This document shows, one piece after another, positions 30,027 through 37,763 of a stretch of DNA of 64,000 nt. The stretch lies in contig CACEXV010000001.1 in NCBI GenBank assembly GCA_902563575.1, positions 248,001 through 312,000 of the forward strand, written 5' to 3'. The first letter of the stretch is position 1, and each line of letters starts with the position of its first letter. The stretch is from an uncultured Pelagibacteraceae bacterium. Lineage in GTDB: Bacteria > Pseudomonadota > Alphaproteobacteria > Pelagibacterales > Pelagibacteraceae. The notes under the pieces are model-generated. The model made no database searches, was not told where the DNA came from, and saw only the letters and a program-made list of their open reading frames with translations. The translations under genes and the position numbers were made by a program.

Positions 30027-30221
30027 ATTAAGATAGAAGTTAAAGATAACAATGTTGAGCAAGCAATTCGTGTTTTAAAAAGAAAATTACAAAAGGAAGG
30101 ATTTTTTAAAGTTATAAAAATAAAAAGTGTATATGAAAAACCTTCTGAGAGAAAAAAAAGAATTAAAACAGAGAATATCAAAAGAGTAAAAAAGCTGCAG
30201 AGACTAAGAAATAGATACTAA
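30027..30221 (+). CDS. rpsU: 30S ribosomal protein S21, with ATT start codon
   Basis: A small-subunit protein near the anti-Shine-Dalgarno region of 16S rRNA. The 64-residue frame reads KIEVKDNNVEQAIRVLKRKL then QKEGFFKVIK and KPSERKKRIK, a clear S21. The frame between the upstream TAA (30012) and the TAA at 30221 contains no ATG, GTG or TTG at all. A strong GGAGG (30017-30021) lies exactly five bases before ATT at 30027, and that codon matches the family N-terminus, so AUU initiation is inferred. A base-call error is the main alternative. Confidence 0.9.
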   Translation: MKIEVKDNNVEQAIRVLKRKLQKEGFFKVIKIKSVYEKPSERKKRIKTENIKRVKKLQRLRNRY

Positions 30222-30237
30222 AATTGCAGGAGACAAA

Positions 30238-30441
30238 ATGCCATCAGGAAAAGTTAAGTGGTTTGACCAAAAAAAAGGTTACGGTTTTATAAAAGAACAA
30301 GATACAGATAGAGACATTTTTTTACATATTTCTGCTTTGGAAAAGTCAAAACTCCGTATTTTAAAAGAAGACCAGAAATTGATTTTTGACATTAAAAAAG
30401 ATAAAAATAGACTTCAGGCAATAAACTTAAAAAAAACTTAA
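30238..30441 (+). CDS. Cold-shock family protein
   Basis: A 67-residue single cold-shock domain with both RNA-binding motifs: GKVKWFDQKKGYGFIKEQ (RNP1 is KGYGFI) and DIFLHIS (RNP2). It binds single-stranded RNA/DNA and acts as a chaperone or antiterminator. A GCAGGAG sequence precedes the ATG. It follows rpsU by 16 bases and leads to the initiator tRNA five bases after its stop. Confidence 0.93.
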   Translation: MPSGKVKWFDQKKGYGFIKEQDTDRDIFLHISALEKSKLRILKEDQKLIFDIKKDKNRLQAINLKKT

Positions 30442-30446
30442 TTTAT

Positions 30447-30523
30447 CGCGGGGTGGAGCAGCCTGGTAGCTCGCAAGGCTCATAACCTTGAGGTCGGCGG
30501 TTCAAATCCGTCCCCCGCAACCA
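30447..30523 (+). tRNA. Initiator tRNA-fMet, anticodon CAT
   Basis: A 77-base cloverleaf begins CGCGGGG and ends CCCCGCA ACCA with encoded CCA. The unpaired C1-A72 at the top of the acceptor stem and A11-U24 in the D stem are bacterial initiator marks. The anticodon loop is CTCATAA. The anticodon stem is CAAGG/CCTTG, so only the two pairs next to the loop are G-C; the third is A-T instead of the standard G-C. Confidence 0.96.
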
Positions 30524-30526
30524 GAT

Positions 30527-31186
30527 TTATTTTTTTAAATTATACAATAGAACAGACATCGGTAAGTAAAATAATATCGAAATGAGAAAAAAATTCCACT
30601 CAATTACATTTTTTAAGTTATAGGGGTAATCTATAAGAGGATTTACCCATGGAGATCCAATGATTACAAATAAAGACATCACGATTAAAAAAAATATACA
30701 AATATTTTGACTTAAGATTAAAAAAAATCCTTTTTTTTTGTTTGTTAAAATTTTTAGATAAAAAAAAGATCGGATGTGTATAATAAACAATAGAATAATA
30801 TATAATATTATTGCTATTCTACGTATTAAACTTGATAGATCCAGACTTTTATCTCCTAAAAATATCAAATAAATGAATAAGAATATATTTAGAAATAACC
30901 CCATTATATTCATATTATTTTCCAACTTAAATTTATTAAAATGTGTAAAAAGAAAAGAATAGAATAAAATGGATAATAAACCATAAATTAAAAAAGAAAG
31001 TTTAAATAGAATTACATTGTAAAATTGTCTACCGACCAAACTTATTGATACTTTACCATCAAAAAATGGAAAGATATCTTCATTTTTAAAGTTAGAGTGA
31101 TTTTCTAAGCAAATTATTATTGTAAAAAAAGGGATTAAAAATAATAAAATTGAAACAAGTGATAATTTTTTATTAGAAACTCTCAA
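30527..31186 (-). CDS. Hypothetical six-helix membrane protein
   Basis: A 219-residue integral membrane protein with about six hydrophobic segments (near 10-27, 60-82, 92-110, 121-143, 157-177 and 197-215). I do not recognise it with certainty. The VGRQFYN loop and NVIEWNFF before the last helix are faintly like the Frag1/DRAM/Sfk1 group. The start is TTG, overlapping the transaldolase stop (TTGA), so the two are translationally coupled. No function is proposed. Confidence 0.65.
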   Translation of the reverse strand: MRVSNKKLSLVSILLFLIPFFTIIICLENHSNFKNEDIFPFFDGKVSISLVGRQFYNVILFKLSFLIYGLLSILFYSFLFTHFNKFKLENNMNIMGLFLNIFLFIYLIFLGDKSLDLSSLIRRIAIILYIILLFIIHIRSFFYLKILTNKKKGFFLILSQNICIFFLIVMSLFVIIGSPWVNPLIDYPYNLKNVIEWNFFLISILFYLPMSVLLYNLKK

Positions 31187-31881
31187 ACTTTAAATTTAGA
31201 TTTTTTACTGTCTATCAAAAAACCCTTGACAGTATCTATGGTTAATTTTTTTGAATTATTATTGAAGTTTTCAATTTTTTGGATAATTTTAGGTGGCATG
31301 GTTATTATATGGCACTTTAATTGTTTGGCTTGAGAATAATTATATGCTTCTCTCGTACTTGCCCAAAGTATTTGAATTTTTTTATTTTTTTTACAGAATT
31401 TAATACTTTTTTTAAATATTGGAATTGGGTCTGTTCCTTTATCTGCCATTCTTCCAGCAAATATAGAAATTATAGATTTAGATTTTGAGTTTAGCGTTTT
31501 AAAAATTTTTTTTACCTGATTAAAGGTGTATACAGCTGTGATATTGAGTTTTATTCCTTTTGAGCTTAATTCTTTTATGACATCTCCCATAAATTCTCCT
31601 TTTGAATTAACAACGGGTATCTTTACAAAGACATTTTTTCCCCAATCATTAATTATATATGCTTGCTTAAGCATACTTTTTTTATCATCAGCAAAGACCT
31701 CGAATGAAATTGGCTTTTTGTTGCAAATTTTTAGAATTTTTTGTGAGTACAGTTTATAACTTTTTGCTCCAGCATTTCTCATTAAGCTTGGATTAGTTGT
31801 GAAACCACTTACAAGTTTGTTTTTATTCAATCTACTGATCGTTTTATAATCGGCACTATCACAAAAAATTTTTGTATTCAT
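31183..31881 (-). CDS. Transaldolase family protein
   Basis: A TIM-barrel aldolase of the small transaldolase / fructose-6-phosphate aldolase type, 232 residues. It has the N-terminal IFCDSADYKTI, the SGFTTNPSLM segment, the Schiff-base lysine in VFVKIPVVN, and ITAVYTFNQV and IFAGRMADKGTDP further on. The length fits TalC/Fsa-like enzymes rather than the ~315-residue TalB. It would work with transketolase (22936) in the non-oxidative pentose phosphate pathway. It overlaps the pntB stop by one base. Confidence 0.88.
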   Translation of the reverse strand: MNTKIFCDSADYKTISRLNKNKLVSGFTTNPSLMRNAGAKSYKLYSQKILKICNKKPISFEVFADDKKSMLKQAYIINDWGKNVFVKIPVVNSKGEFMGDVIKELSSKGIKLNITAVYTFNQVKKIFKTLNSKSKSIISIFAGRMADKGTDPIPIFKKSIKFCKKNKKIQILWASTREAYNYSQAKQLKCHIITMPPKIIQKIENFNNNSKKLTIDTVKGFLIDSKKSKFKV

Positions 31882-33284
31882 TAATCTAAATTTTTTACAA
31901 TATCCTCTGTCATCTTTTTAGCATCAGCGAATAACATTAGTGTATTATCCTTATAGAATAATTCATTATCAACACCTGCATATCCTGGTGATAAGCTTCT
32001 CTTAACAAATAGGACTGATTTGCACTTTTCGACATCTAAAACCGGCATACCAAATATTGGGCTTTTAGGGTCAGTCTTAGCAATTGGGTTTGTTACATCA
32101 TTTGCTCCAATTACAAAAGCTACATCTGAATTTGCAAAATCATTATTAATATCATCTAATTCAAAAACCTCATCATAAGGAACATTCGCCTCAGCTAGTA
32201 ATACATTCATATGACCTGGCATTCTTCCCGCAACTGGATGGATTGCGTATGAAACTTTAATATCTTTTTTTTTAAGTTTATCTACCATTTCTTTAAGAGC
32301 ATGTTGGGCTTGAGCAACTGCCATACCATAACCTGGAACAATTATTACGGAAGCAGCATTTTTCATTAGAAATGCTGCATCCTCGGCATTTCCGCTTTTT
32401 ACAGGCTTTTGCTCCTTGCTACTTTCCTTTTTATCGCTATCAGAATCTCCACCGAAACCACCAAGTATAACATTAAAAAAAGATCGATTCATGCTCTTAC
32501 ACATTATGTAAGACAATATTGCTCCAGACGATCCCACTAAAGCACCAGTAATTATTAAAGCGGTATTTTCTAAGGTGAATCCAATTCCAGCTGCTGCCCA
32601 ACCAGAATAAGAGTTAAGCATTGAGATTACAACTGGCATGTCAGCACCACCTATCGGTATAATCAGCATTGCACCAATTAAAAATGAGAGAATAACAACT
32701 GTCCAAAATAATGTCGGAAGTTGAGTTTGACACAAAAAGTAAATCAAAACGATAATAGAAAGACCTAGAAAAAGGTTAAGAAAGTGTTGACCTTTAAATA
32801 CGATTGGAGAGCCAGACATTATTCCCCTTAACTTTAAGAACGCTATAACAGAACCTGAGAAGGTGACTGCTCCAACTGCAGCTCCTATAGACATTTCTAT
32901 CAAACTTGCTAATTTTATATTAAGCGGAAGCCCAAGACCAAAAGCCTCTGGATCTAGAAATGCAGCAATAGCCACAAACACTGCAGCTAATCCCACTAAA
33001 CTATGAAAACCTGCAACTAACTCTGGCATTGCAGTCATTGGTATTTTGAAAGCAATAAAGGCTCCAGCTGCTCCACCTAATAAAAGAAAAATTAGTACAT
33101 AAATTAAACTAATTGAAAAATTCCCAACTGATAGGAATGTTACAATTATAGCTATTAACATTCCAATTATACCAAAAAGATTTCCTGTTCTTGATGTTTC
33201 AGGTGAAGATAGACCTCTGAGTGCAAGTATGAATAATATTCCGGAGATTAAGTAAAAAGTAGCTGACAAATTTGGTGAAATCAT
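31881..33284 (-). CDS. pntB: NAD(P) transhydrogenase subunit beta
   Basis: Part of the proton-translocating transhydrogenase that uses the proton gradient to make NADPH. It has 467 residues: about eight or nine transmembrane helices in the first ~270, then the soluble NADP-binding domain beginning near VIIVPGYGMAVAQAQHAL, with HPVAGRMPGHMNVLLAEA, VIGANDVTNPIA and KRSLSPGYAGVDNELF. The preceding pntA is split in two genes, the usual alphaproteobacterial form. It overlaps both neighbours. Confidence 0.96.
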   Translation of the reverse strand: MISPNLSATFYLISGILFILALRGLSSPETSRTGNLFGIIGMLIAIIVTFLSVGNFSISLIYVLIFLLLGGAAGAFIAFKIPMTAMPELVAGFHSLVGLAAVFVAIAAFLDPEAFGLGLPLNIKLASLIEMSIGAAVGAVTFSGSVIAFLKLRGIMSGSPIVFKGQHFLNLFLGLSIIVLIYFLCQTQLPTLFWTVVILSFLIGAMLIIPIGGADMPVVISMLNSYSGWAAAGIGFTLENTALIITGALVGSSGAILSYIMCKSMNRSFFNVILGGFGGDSDSDKKESSKEQKPVKSGNAEDAAFLMKNAASVIIVPGYGMAVAQAQHALKEMVDKLKKKDIKVSYAIHPVAGRMPGHMNVLLAEANVPYDEVFELDDINNDFANSDVAFVIGANDVTNPIAKTDPKSPIFGMPVLDVEKCKSVLFVKRSLSPGYAGVDNELFYKDNTLMLFADAKKMTEDIVKNLD

Positions 33285-33592
33285 TTTTTATTTTTTTTCT
33301 TTTTTTTGTACATTTGAAGCATACGCTGGGTTACTAAAAAACCACCAAATATGTTAATGGCAGCTAAAACTATTGCCAAGAAACCAAATATATTCGAAGT
33401 TTCAATTTTACCTATGTCAGAAGAGGCTAAGGCTGCTATAATTGCCCCAACTATGATCACCGATGATATGGCATTTGTCACCGACATAAGTGGAGTATGT
33501 AATGAAGGTGTCACACTCCAAACAACGTAGTAACCGACAAAAATTGAAAGTATAAATATGCTCAATCTGAATATAAAAGGATCTATTTCCAT
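33281..33592 (-). CDS. pntA2: NAD(P) transhydrogenase subunit alpha, membrane part
   Basis: The membrane-spanning piece of the split alpha subunit, 103 residues with three transmembrane helices. YYVVWSVTPSLHTPLMSVTNAISS is the conserved core. The gene overlaps pntB by four bases at its 3' end and pntA1 by one base at its 5' end. In E. coli this sequence is fused to the NAD-binding part. Confidence 0.94.
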   Translation of the reverse strand: MEIDPFIFRLSIFILSIFVGYYVVWSVTPSLHTPLMSVTNAISSVIIVGAIIAALASSDIGKIETSNIFGFLAIVLAAINIFGGFLVTQRMLQMYKKKKKNKK

Positions 33593-34689
33593 TATTTAAC
33601 CTCTTTCACTAAAGTACTTTTGATTATTTCATCTTCCAAATTGACATTAAATGATTTTTTTTCTTTACTATATAAATTTCTTATAAAACTAAATACATTT
33701 TTAGCATATAAATTTGAAGCAGTTATTGGTAGTTTATTCATTAAGTTTTTCACCCCAATAACTTTAATACCATTTACTATATTAATCTTGCCTGGTTCTG
33801 AGAAGGCGGAGTTACCTCCGTTCTCAGCTGCTAAGTCGTAAATTACAGAACCTGGTTTCATCAACTTAACTAAACCCTCATTGAGTATTCTTGGGGCTGG
33901 TTTGCCTGGAATTAAAGCTGTGCAAATTACTATATCATTTTTTTTTAATGCTTCTCTCATTAGTTCAGCTTGTTTTTTTTTGAATTCCTCAGTTGCCTCT
34001 TTCGCGTAACCTCCAGCAGTCTCAAGATTTTCACTTTGTTCAACCATCAAAAATTTACCGCCTAAGCTCTCAACTTGTTCTTTTGAGGCTATTCTCACAT
34101 CAGTGGCAGAAACAATCGCACCAATTCTTTTAGCAGTAGCTATTGCTTGCAATCCAGCAACTCCGGCACCAATTATTAATATTTTTGCTGGAGGGACTGT
34201 TCCAGCAGCTGTCATCATCATTGGAATGGCTTTTTCGAATTCAAATATAGAATCTATCACAGATCTATAGCCCGCTAGATTTGATTGTGAGGATAAAACA
34301 TCCATCGATTGTGCTCTGGTTATTCTTGGTAAAAGTTCTAAAGAAAATATATTAATTTTTTTACTTAAGATATCATTAACTTCTTTTTTGTTTTTTGTAA
34401 CATTAAGAAATCCTACTAGATTTGTGTTTTCTTTAAGATTTTTTATTTCAGTGTTGTTTGGACAGTTTATCTTTATAACTAAGTCTGATGATTTTAATAC
34501 TTCTTCGGGTTTTTGCTTAATTTCAACTCCTAGAACCTCGTAATCTTTGTCTTCGATTCCTAAGTGAGTAGCATAATTTTTTTCAATACAAATTTTAAGT
34601 CCTAATCCTATTAAACTTTTAGCCGATTCTGGCGTGATTGAAATTCTTTTTTCATAAGCCAAATCTTCTTTAATAGAACCTATTTTCAT
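33592..34689 (-). CDS. pntA1: NAD(P) transhydrogenase subunit alpha, NAD-binding part
   Basis: The soluble NAD(H)-binding domain of transhydrogenase, 365 residues, related to alanine dehydrogenase. Rossmann motif GAGVAGLQAIATAKRIGA, RITRAQSMDVLSSQSNLAGY, and the mobile-loop region near YDLAAENGGN are present. It precedes pntA2 and pntB in one operon, 12 bases after a tiny cytochrome oxidase subunit gene. Confidence 0.96.
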   Translation of the reverse strand: MKIGSIKEDLAYEKRISITPESAKSLIGLGLKICIEKNYATHLGIEDKDYEVLGVEIKQKPEEVLKSSDLVIKINCPNNTEIKNLKENTNLVGFLNVTKNKKEVNDILSKKINIFSLELLPRITRAQSMDVLSSQSNLAGYRSVIDSIFEFEKAIPMMMTAAGTVPPAKILIIGAGVAGLQAIATAKRIGAIVSATDVRIASKEQVESLGGKFLMVEQSENLETAGGYAKEATEEFKKKQAELMREALKKNDIVICTALIPGKPAPRILNEGLVKLMKPGSVIYDLAAENGGNSAFSEPGKINIVNGIKVIGVKNLMNKLPITASNLYAKNVFSFIRNLYSKEKKSFNVNLEDEIIKSTLVKEVK

Positions 34690-34701
34690 GATTATTTTAT
34701 C

Positions 34702-34812
34702 TTAAAGTAAGGTTAAAGCTAAAATTACTAATATTGCTATCACTGCTAACGTTCCCCAAGTTACAAGTTTGGTAAAGCCTTTCCACGTATCTTTGTGATC
34801 TTGCTCGCTCAT
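34702..34812 (-). CDS. Small aa3-type cytochrome c oxidase subunit IV-like protein
   Basis: A 36-residue protein: a hydrophilic N-terminus (MSEQDHKDTWKGFTKLVTWG) and one transmembrane helix to the end (about 18-36). This layout, with a WxxFxKL.TWGT pattern entering the helix, matches the alphaproteobacterial aa3-type oxidase subunit IV (CtaE-associated small subunit). It lies between rpmJ (three bases upstream) and pntA1. No other oxidase gene is in the window. Confidence 0.8.
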   Translation of the reverse strand: MSEQDHKDTWKGFTKLVTWGTLAVIAILVILALTLL

Positions 34813-34815
34813 TTT

Positions 34816-34941
34816 TTATCCTTGACGAGCTTTAAATCTTGGGTTTTTTTTATTTATTACGTAAAGTTTCCCCCTTCTCTTAACTAATTTAGAGTTAAGA
34901 TCTCTCTTTTTTAAAGACTTAAGTGAGCTTGCTACTTTCAT
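34816..34941 (-). CDS. rpmJ: 50S ribosomal protein L36
   Basis: A 41-residue basic ribosomal protein: [20 protein letters not shown], then [20 protein letters not shown]. It lacks the CxxC/CxxxxH zinc ligands, the zinc-free alphaproteobacterial type. The ATG lies only about nine bases after the predicted 3' end of 5S rRNA on the same strand, which leaves no room for a separate promoter or a normal leader, so it is probably co-transcribed with 5S. Confidence 0.94.
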   Translation of the reverse strand: MKVASSLKSLKKRDLNSKLVKRRGKLYVINKKNPRFKARQG

Positions 34942-34950
34942 AATATTTAA

Positions 34951-35068
34951 AGCCTGGCAACGTCCTACTCTCCCGCGTCTTAAGACGAAGTACCATTGGC
35001 GCTGAAGAACTTAACTACCGAGTTCGAAATGGTATCGGGTGTAACCCCTTCGCAATAATCACCAGGCG
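34951..35068 (-). rRNA. rrf: 5S ribosomal RNA
   Basis: On the minus strand the sequence begins GCCTGG(T) near 35067 and ends with complementary GCCAGGC near 34952. Between them are the conserved CCGATACCATTTCGAACTCGG block and the loop E/helix IV region GGTACTTCGTCTTAAGACGCG followed by GGAGAGTAGGACGTTGCC. The length of about 118 bases is normal. There is no 23S or 16S gene immediately upstream; instead come tRNA-Val and the polysaccharide island. Confidence 0.95.
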
Positions 35069-35142
35069 GAAGTTTTATAGTATTTTTGAATTAAATTGTA
35101 AAGAGACTAAAAAATAGCTCAAGGCAGGGATAATTTAATGAA

Positions 35143-35217
35143 TGGTGGGCGTGATAAGAATTGAACTTATGACCTCTACGATGTCAACGTAGCGTTCTAC
35201 CACTGAACTACACGCCC
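35143..35217 (-). tRNA. tRNA-Val, anticodon GAC
   Basis: A 75-base cloverleaf on the minus strand starts GGGCGTG at 35217 and ends CACGCCC, A and an encoded CCA. The anticodon stem CTACG/CGTAG encloses loop TTGACAT, giving anticodon GAC. The T arm has AAGTTCAATTCTT. It lies 74 bases upstream of 5S on the same strand and 13 bases from the end of the island's last gene. Confidence 0.95.
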
Positions 35218-35230
35218 TAAGATTTTTCAA

Positions 35231-35986
35231 TTACTTAATACCGTATTTCCTTAATGAATTAATAGATATCATTATAATTGAAAAAAAATTTTGAAAGATG
35301 TTTAAATTATTGTACTTAGAATTTAATTTCCATAAATTAAAAATATTTTTGAATTTATTACTGTTTCTTGAACCTCTGTATAATCTATAATAAGTTAATG
35401 GTTCATTTAATTTCATAGAGATTATTTTGCTCTTTCTTAATATTTCACATTTAAAAACATAGTCCTCCATAATATTAGTATTTTTAAATCTAATATTTTT
35501 AATAATTGATCTTTTTATTATCATAGTTGATGTACCGATTGATGAATTATAAATAAACTGATTGTAATTTAGAGACTTATCAATATTCGTAGCTTTTAGA
35601 TATCTATTTGATTGGCTAATAAAAGGAATATAATCTGTAAATGTAAATGGTAATTTATATTTTTTCATAAAATCAATTTGTTTTTTTAGCTTTTCTTTAG
35701 ACCAAAAATCATCGGAGTCAAGAAAAGCAATTAATTCTGATTTAGATTTTGAGATTGCGAAATTTCTACAGTAACCTGGTCCCATATTCCTTTTTAGATA
35801 AAAAAGTTTAATCTTTTTATTATTTTTATATTTTTTCAATATGCTCCTTGAATTATCAGTAGAACTGTCATCAACAATATAAATTCTCCAATTTTTAAAT
35901 GATTGTTTGATTACAGATCTTATTGATTTATTCAAGAATGCCCCGTTATTATAATTAGGGATTATTATGTCTATTTTCTTGTACAT
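35231..35986 (-). CDS. Glycosyltransferase family 2 protein
   Basis: A GT-A fold transferase of 251 residues. It opens IDIIIPNYNNGAFLNKSIRS, has VDDSSTDNS after the second strand and the metal-binding acidic motif LDSDDFW (about 90-96), then the acceptor part with EDYVFKCEIL. It has no transmembrane segment. The sugar is unknown. It is the last island gene before tRNA-Val and 5S, eight bases downstream of a second GT2 gene. Confidence 0.88.
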   Translation of the reverse strand: MYKKIDIIIPNYNNGAFLNKSIRSVIKQSFKNWRIYIVDDSSTDNSRSILKKYKNNKKIKLFYLKRNMGPGYCRNFAISKSKSELIAFLDSDDFWSKEKLKKQIDFMKKYKLPFTFTDYIPFISQSNRYLKATNIDKSLNYNQFIYNSSIGTSTMIIKRSIIKNIRFKNTNIMEDYVFKCEILRKSKIISMKLNEPLTYYRLYRGSRNSNKFKNIFNLWKLNSKYNNLNIFQNFFSIIMISINSLRKYGIK

Positions 35987-35993
35987 TATTTTT

Positions 35994-36863
35994 TCAAAAC
36001 TTTTTAAATAAAAAATAAACTAATGATTTGAATTTTGAAATATCTTTTTTTCCAAATATGATAAATTTTATAAAATTAAGAAGACTCATTTTCTGAATCT
36101 CAAATTTAATTACCATTCTATCAATATGTTTTTTTAATTTTATTATTTGATCGTTTGTAAAATTATTTTCTTTTTTAAGATTAGCGCTCCATAAAATCAT
36201 TTGTTCGATTTGGGTCTTAAAATTAATTAACGACATGTTATTTTTATGTTTTCTATAATAATGCAACGGTTTTTGAACACATGCCAAATGATTTTTTTTT
36301 GTGAATCTGATCATAAAATCAAAATCTGAAATAAGATCAAATTTTTCTGAAAATACATTGGGAAAATTTTCTAGTTTGTTTTTTCTAAATAAAGCAGATC
36401 CTAAGGAAAAATTATACTCATTTAATAATCTATCGAGAATTTTTCCTTCGGGTAAATTTTTAAATGTTATTAATTTATTTGGTATAAAAGAGTTTTCATA
36501 CTTTACCCAGAATTTCGTATAAACACAATCTACTTTGGACTCTCTCTCGAAGATTTCAATTTGATCTTTTAGTTTATTTACACTCCAATAATCATCAGTA
36601 TCTAGAAAGCCAATTATATCTCCGCTACACTTACTCAACGCTAAATTTCTTGCCTTATGTAATGATGTATGTTTTTCCGCTCTAAAATATTTAAACTTTT
36701 TATCTTTAAATTCATTAAATATTTCATAACTATTATCCTCTGATTGATTATCCCAAAATATCAATTCCCAATTTTGATAAGACTGACTAATTACGCTTTC
36801 TAAAGTTTTCTTTAAATACCTAGATCCGTTGAAACAATTAATTATGATACTAACTTTTAACAT
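35994..36863 (-). CDS. Glycosyltransferase family 2 protein
   Basis: A second GT-A transferase, 289 residues. SIIINCFNGSRYLKKTLESV opens it, WDNQSEDNS follows, the DXD-like site is LDTDDYW (about 91-97), and SDFDFMIRF gives the catalytic-base region. It starts three bases after the SDR gene of the CDP-sugar module, so its donor may be the CDP-linked sugar made next door; this is inference from position. Confidence 0.87.
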   Translation of the reverse strand: MLKVSIIINCFNGSRYLKKTLESVISQSYQNWELIFWDNQSEDNSYEIFNEFKDKKFKYFRAEKHTSLHKARNLALSKCSGDIIGFLDTDDYWSVNKLKDQIEIFERESKVDCVYTKFWVKYENSFIPNKLITFKNLPEGKILDRLLNEYNFSLGSALFRKNKLENFPNVFSEKFDLISDFDFMIRFTKKNHLACVQKPLHYYRKHKNNMSLINFKTQIEQMILWSANLKKENNFTNDQIIKLKKHIDRMVIKFEIQKMSLLNFIKFIIFGKKDISKFKSLVYFLFKKF

Positions 36864-36866
36864 TTT

Positions 36867-37763
36867 TTAAAGAGCGTTAATTGTTTTTTTAATACCATTC
36901 TTAAGACTTGTTTTGGCTGACCATTTTAAAATTTTTTTTGCCACAATTAACTTAGGATATAAAATTAAATTCTCTGAATGTTTTATTTTTTTTACACCGA
37001 ACTGGGGTTTCCCTTTTTGGTAAATAGATCTGATATATTTAACTAAATTTCTAATAGAAATAGGTTTTCCATAACCCACATTTATAATTTTACCATTTAC
37101 TTTATCATTTGATAAGGATTTAAATATAGAGTTAATTAAATCATCGATATATAGAAAATCTCTTAATTGATTACCTTTAGTTATCCTGAAAAATTTACCT
37201 TTTTTACAATTTAAGGCTGAGAAAGGAATAATTTTATCTCTTTGTTGGTTAGGGCCGTAGACTTGAAAGACTCTTAATACTACGCTGGGAAAACCTTCAA
37301 TTAAAAATTTTTTTTTTAAATAATCAGTACACTTTAATTTGACCCTTCCATAGTAATTATTTGGTTTACATTTATTTTTTTCGTATTGAGGGCCTGGAAT
37401 TAACCCATACTCCATTGAACTACCAATATGTACAAATCTTTTTAAAGTTTTTTTATTAAGTGCGCTAATAAGATTTAACATGCCGTAATAATGGTTGTTT
37501 AGTAGATTAATTTTTTCTGGTTTGTTTTTTGGAAAAAAGGAGCGACCGGATGAATTTACAACATAATCGTAATTAAAATCATATTTTTTTAGAGAATTTT
37601 TTTTAGTCAAATCAGCAATTAAATATTTTACCTTTTTTAATCTATATATTCTTTTGGGTTTTTTTTTTGAGATGCTATGAACAGTGAAATTCATTTTGAT
37701 AGCTTTTTTGCATACATTAAAGCCAATAAATCCTGTACCACCCATGACTAAAATTTTTTTCAC
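36867..37763 (-). CDS. NAD-dependent sugar epimerase/dehydratase family protein (CDP-sugar reductase candidate)
   Basis: An extended SDR enzyme of 298 residues: nucleotide-binding GGTGFIGFN near the start, and the catalytic YxxxK in YYGRVKLK. Directly following rfbF and rfbG, it most likely reduces or epimerises CDP-4-keto-6-deoxyglucose to a final CDP-deoxysugar (abequose-, paratose- or tyvelose-like routes use such enzymes). The frame extends to a TTG at 37769, but GTG at 37763 gives the usual four-base overlap (GTGA) with rfbF and is preferred. Confidence 0.8.
   Translation of the reverse strand: MKKILVMGGTGFIGFNVCKKAIKMNFTVHSISKKKPKRIYRLKKVKYLIADLTKKNSLKKYDFNYDYVVNSSGRSFFPKNKPEKINLLNNHYYGMLNLISALNKKTLKRFVHIGSSMEYGLIPGPQYEKNKCKPNNYYGRVKLKCTDYLKKKFLIEGFPSVVLRVFQVYGPNQQRDKIIPFSALNCKKGKFFRITKGNQLRDFLYIDDLINSIFKSLSNDKVNGKIINVGYGKPISIRNLVKYIRSIYQKGKPQFGVKKIKHSENLILYPKLIVAKKILKWSAKTSLKNGIKKTINAL

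Noticed and set aside
35143-35217. tRNA-Val as an integration site for the island
   Set aside because: The 3' end of the tRNA points away from the island, no integrase gene is present, and no repeat of the tRNA 3' end was seen in the window.
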